From the NCBI GenBank assembly GCA_029935325.1, contig JAOZKO010000216.1, positions 1-5,275 of the forward strand: a stretch of 5,275 bases of DNA, in the 5' to 3' direction. This DNA comes from Bacteroidales bacterium (GTDB taxonomy: Bacteria; Bacteroidota; Bacteroidia; Bacteroidales; UBA1556). The notes beneath the pieces are model-generated. The model ran no database searches and was not told the origin of the DNA. It saw nothing but the letters and a program-made list of their open reading frames with translations. Of the stretch, positions 5,052-5,275 are shown in pieces; position 1 is the first letter of the stretch; each line of letters begins with the position of its first letter. The position numbers and the translations under genes are program-made.

Positions 5052-5275
5052 TTACCTGTCTTGGTTGATTTGTAAGAAATCTGGCGAGAGATGGAAAGTG
5101 AACCTTCTCTCTGCTATCAGCTTATTGCCTTGATACAGAAAAAAGCCTACTTCATCTGAGCCCTTTGGATCCCATGTATTTACCTTAATGCTGACACGGC
5201 CTATGCCAACAGGATTGTACACATGCGCTTCTTTAAAAGCGCCGTATTTCTGACCATTCTTATAAAGCCATCCCC
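5052..5275 (-). CDS. 3' end of an unidentified minus-strand gene (runs off the right edge)
   Basis: An open frame of 73 codons reads in from the window edge and stops at TAA (5054-5052). The visible C-terminus begins GWLYKNGQKYGAF and continues through GIGRVSIKVNTWDP, DEVGFFLYQGNKLIAERRF and a short end around LSPDFLQINQ. Alternating hydrophobics (V-S-I-K-V, G-F-F-L-Y, R-F-T-F) and turn pairs (DPKG, YQGN) indicate several beta-strands, as in a beta-sandwich or immunoglobulin-like domain ending. The other two minus-strand frames contain stops in this stretch, which supports this frame. The gene is convergent with the 361-aa gene, 123 nt away, so it belongs to a separate transcription unit. The start and most of the protein lie outside the window, and I do not recognise the family. 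Confidence 0.68.
   Translation of the reverse strand, partial: GWLYKNGQKYGAFKEAHVYNPVGIGRVSIKVNTWDPKGSDEVGFFLYQGNKLIAERRFTFHLSPDFLQINQDR

Noticed and set aside
1..5275. CRISPR arrays, tRNA or rRNA genes, complete insertion sequences
   Set aside because: No regularly spaced identical repeats, no cloverleaf with a tRNA T-arm consensus, and no transposase reading frame were seen on either strand.

Overview
The window reads as chromosomal DNA from an AT-rich Gram-negative bacterium. The complete proteins carry Sec-type signal peptides, the genes have purine-rich Shine-Dalgarno sites, and the left edge holds the decayed tail of a GGDEF (diguanylate cyclase) gene. The domain mix (a C-x2-YA...WC periplasmic motif, a carboxypeptidase-regulatory-like beta-sandwich, a MACPF-like pore former, a thrombospondin type 3 repeat) fits a proteobacterium, perhaps a gammaproteobacterium. 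That taxonomic placement is inference from protein style only.

Layout. Bases 1-303 hold a perfect AT-rich 15-bp hairpin (19-53) and, on the minus strand, a three-frame GGDEF C-terminal remnant (about 103-247). A perfect TATAAT box (285-290) and a 27-codon hydrophobic micro-ORF with a good Shine-Dalgarno site (304-387) follow. Next come two plus-strand genes 45 nt apart. One encodes a 167-aa secreted beta-sandwich protein with a C-terminal coiled coil (417-920). The other encodes a 769-aa secreted multidomain protein (966-3275) that I read as a divergent MACPF/CDC-superfamily pore former. Its order is signal peptide, small Cys domain, six proline-rich repeats, MACPF-like core, helical region, and a C-terminal beta domain with two vicinal Cys pairs.

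A 191-nt gap (3276-3466) with a candidate promoter and competing stem-loops separates these from a second plus-strand pair 37 nt apart. This pair is a 112-aa four-Cys secreted protein (3467-3805) and a 361-aa secreted protein, probably propeller-like, ending in a TSP3-type calcium-binding repeat and a short hydrophobic tail (3843-4928). The right edge carries the 3' end of a convergent minus-strand gene (5052-5275) of unknown function.

How they may work together: four consecutive exported proteins centred on a pore-former candidate suggest an extracellular or periplasmic effector locus. The small beta-sandwich/coiled-coil protein is the best candidate partner of the MACPF-like protein, being upstream in the same apparent operon. 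The downstream pair may be functionally linked or merely adjacent. The MACPF assignment rests on motif spacing and strand patterning seen by eye, so a profile or structure comparison would be decisive.
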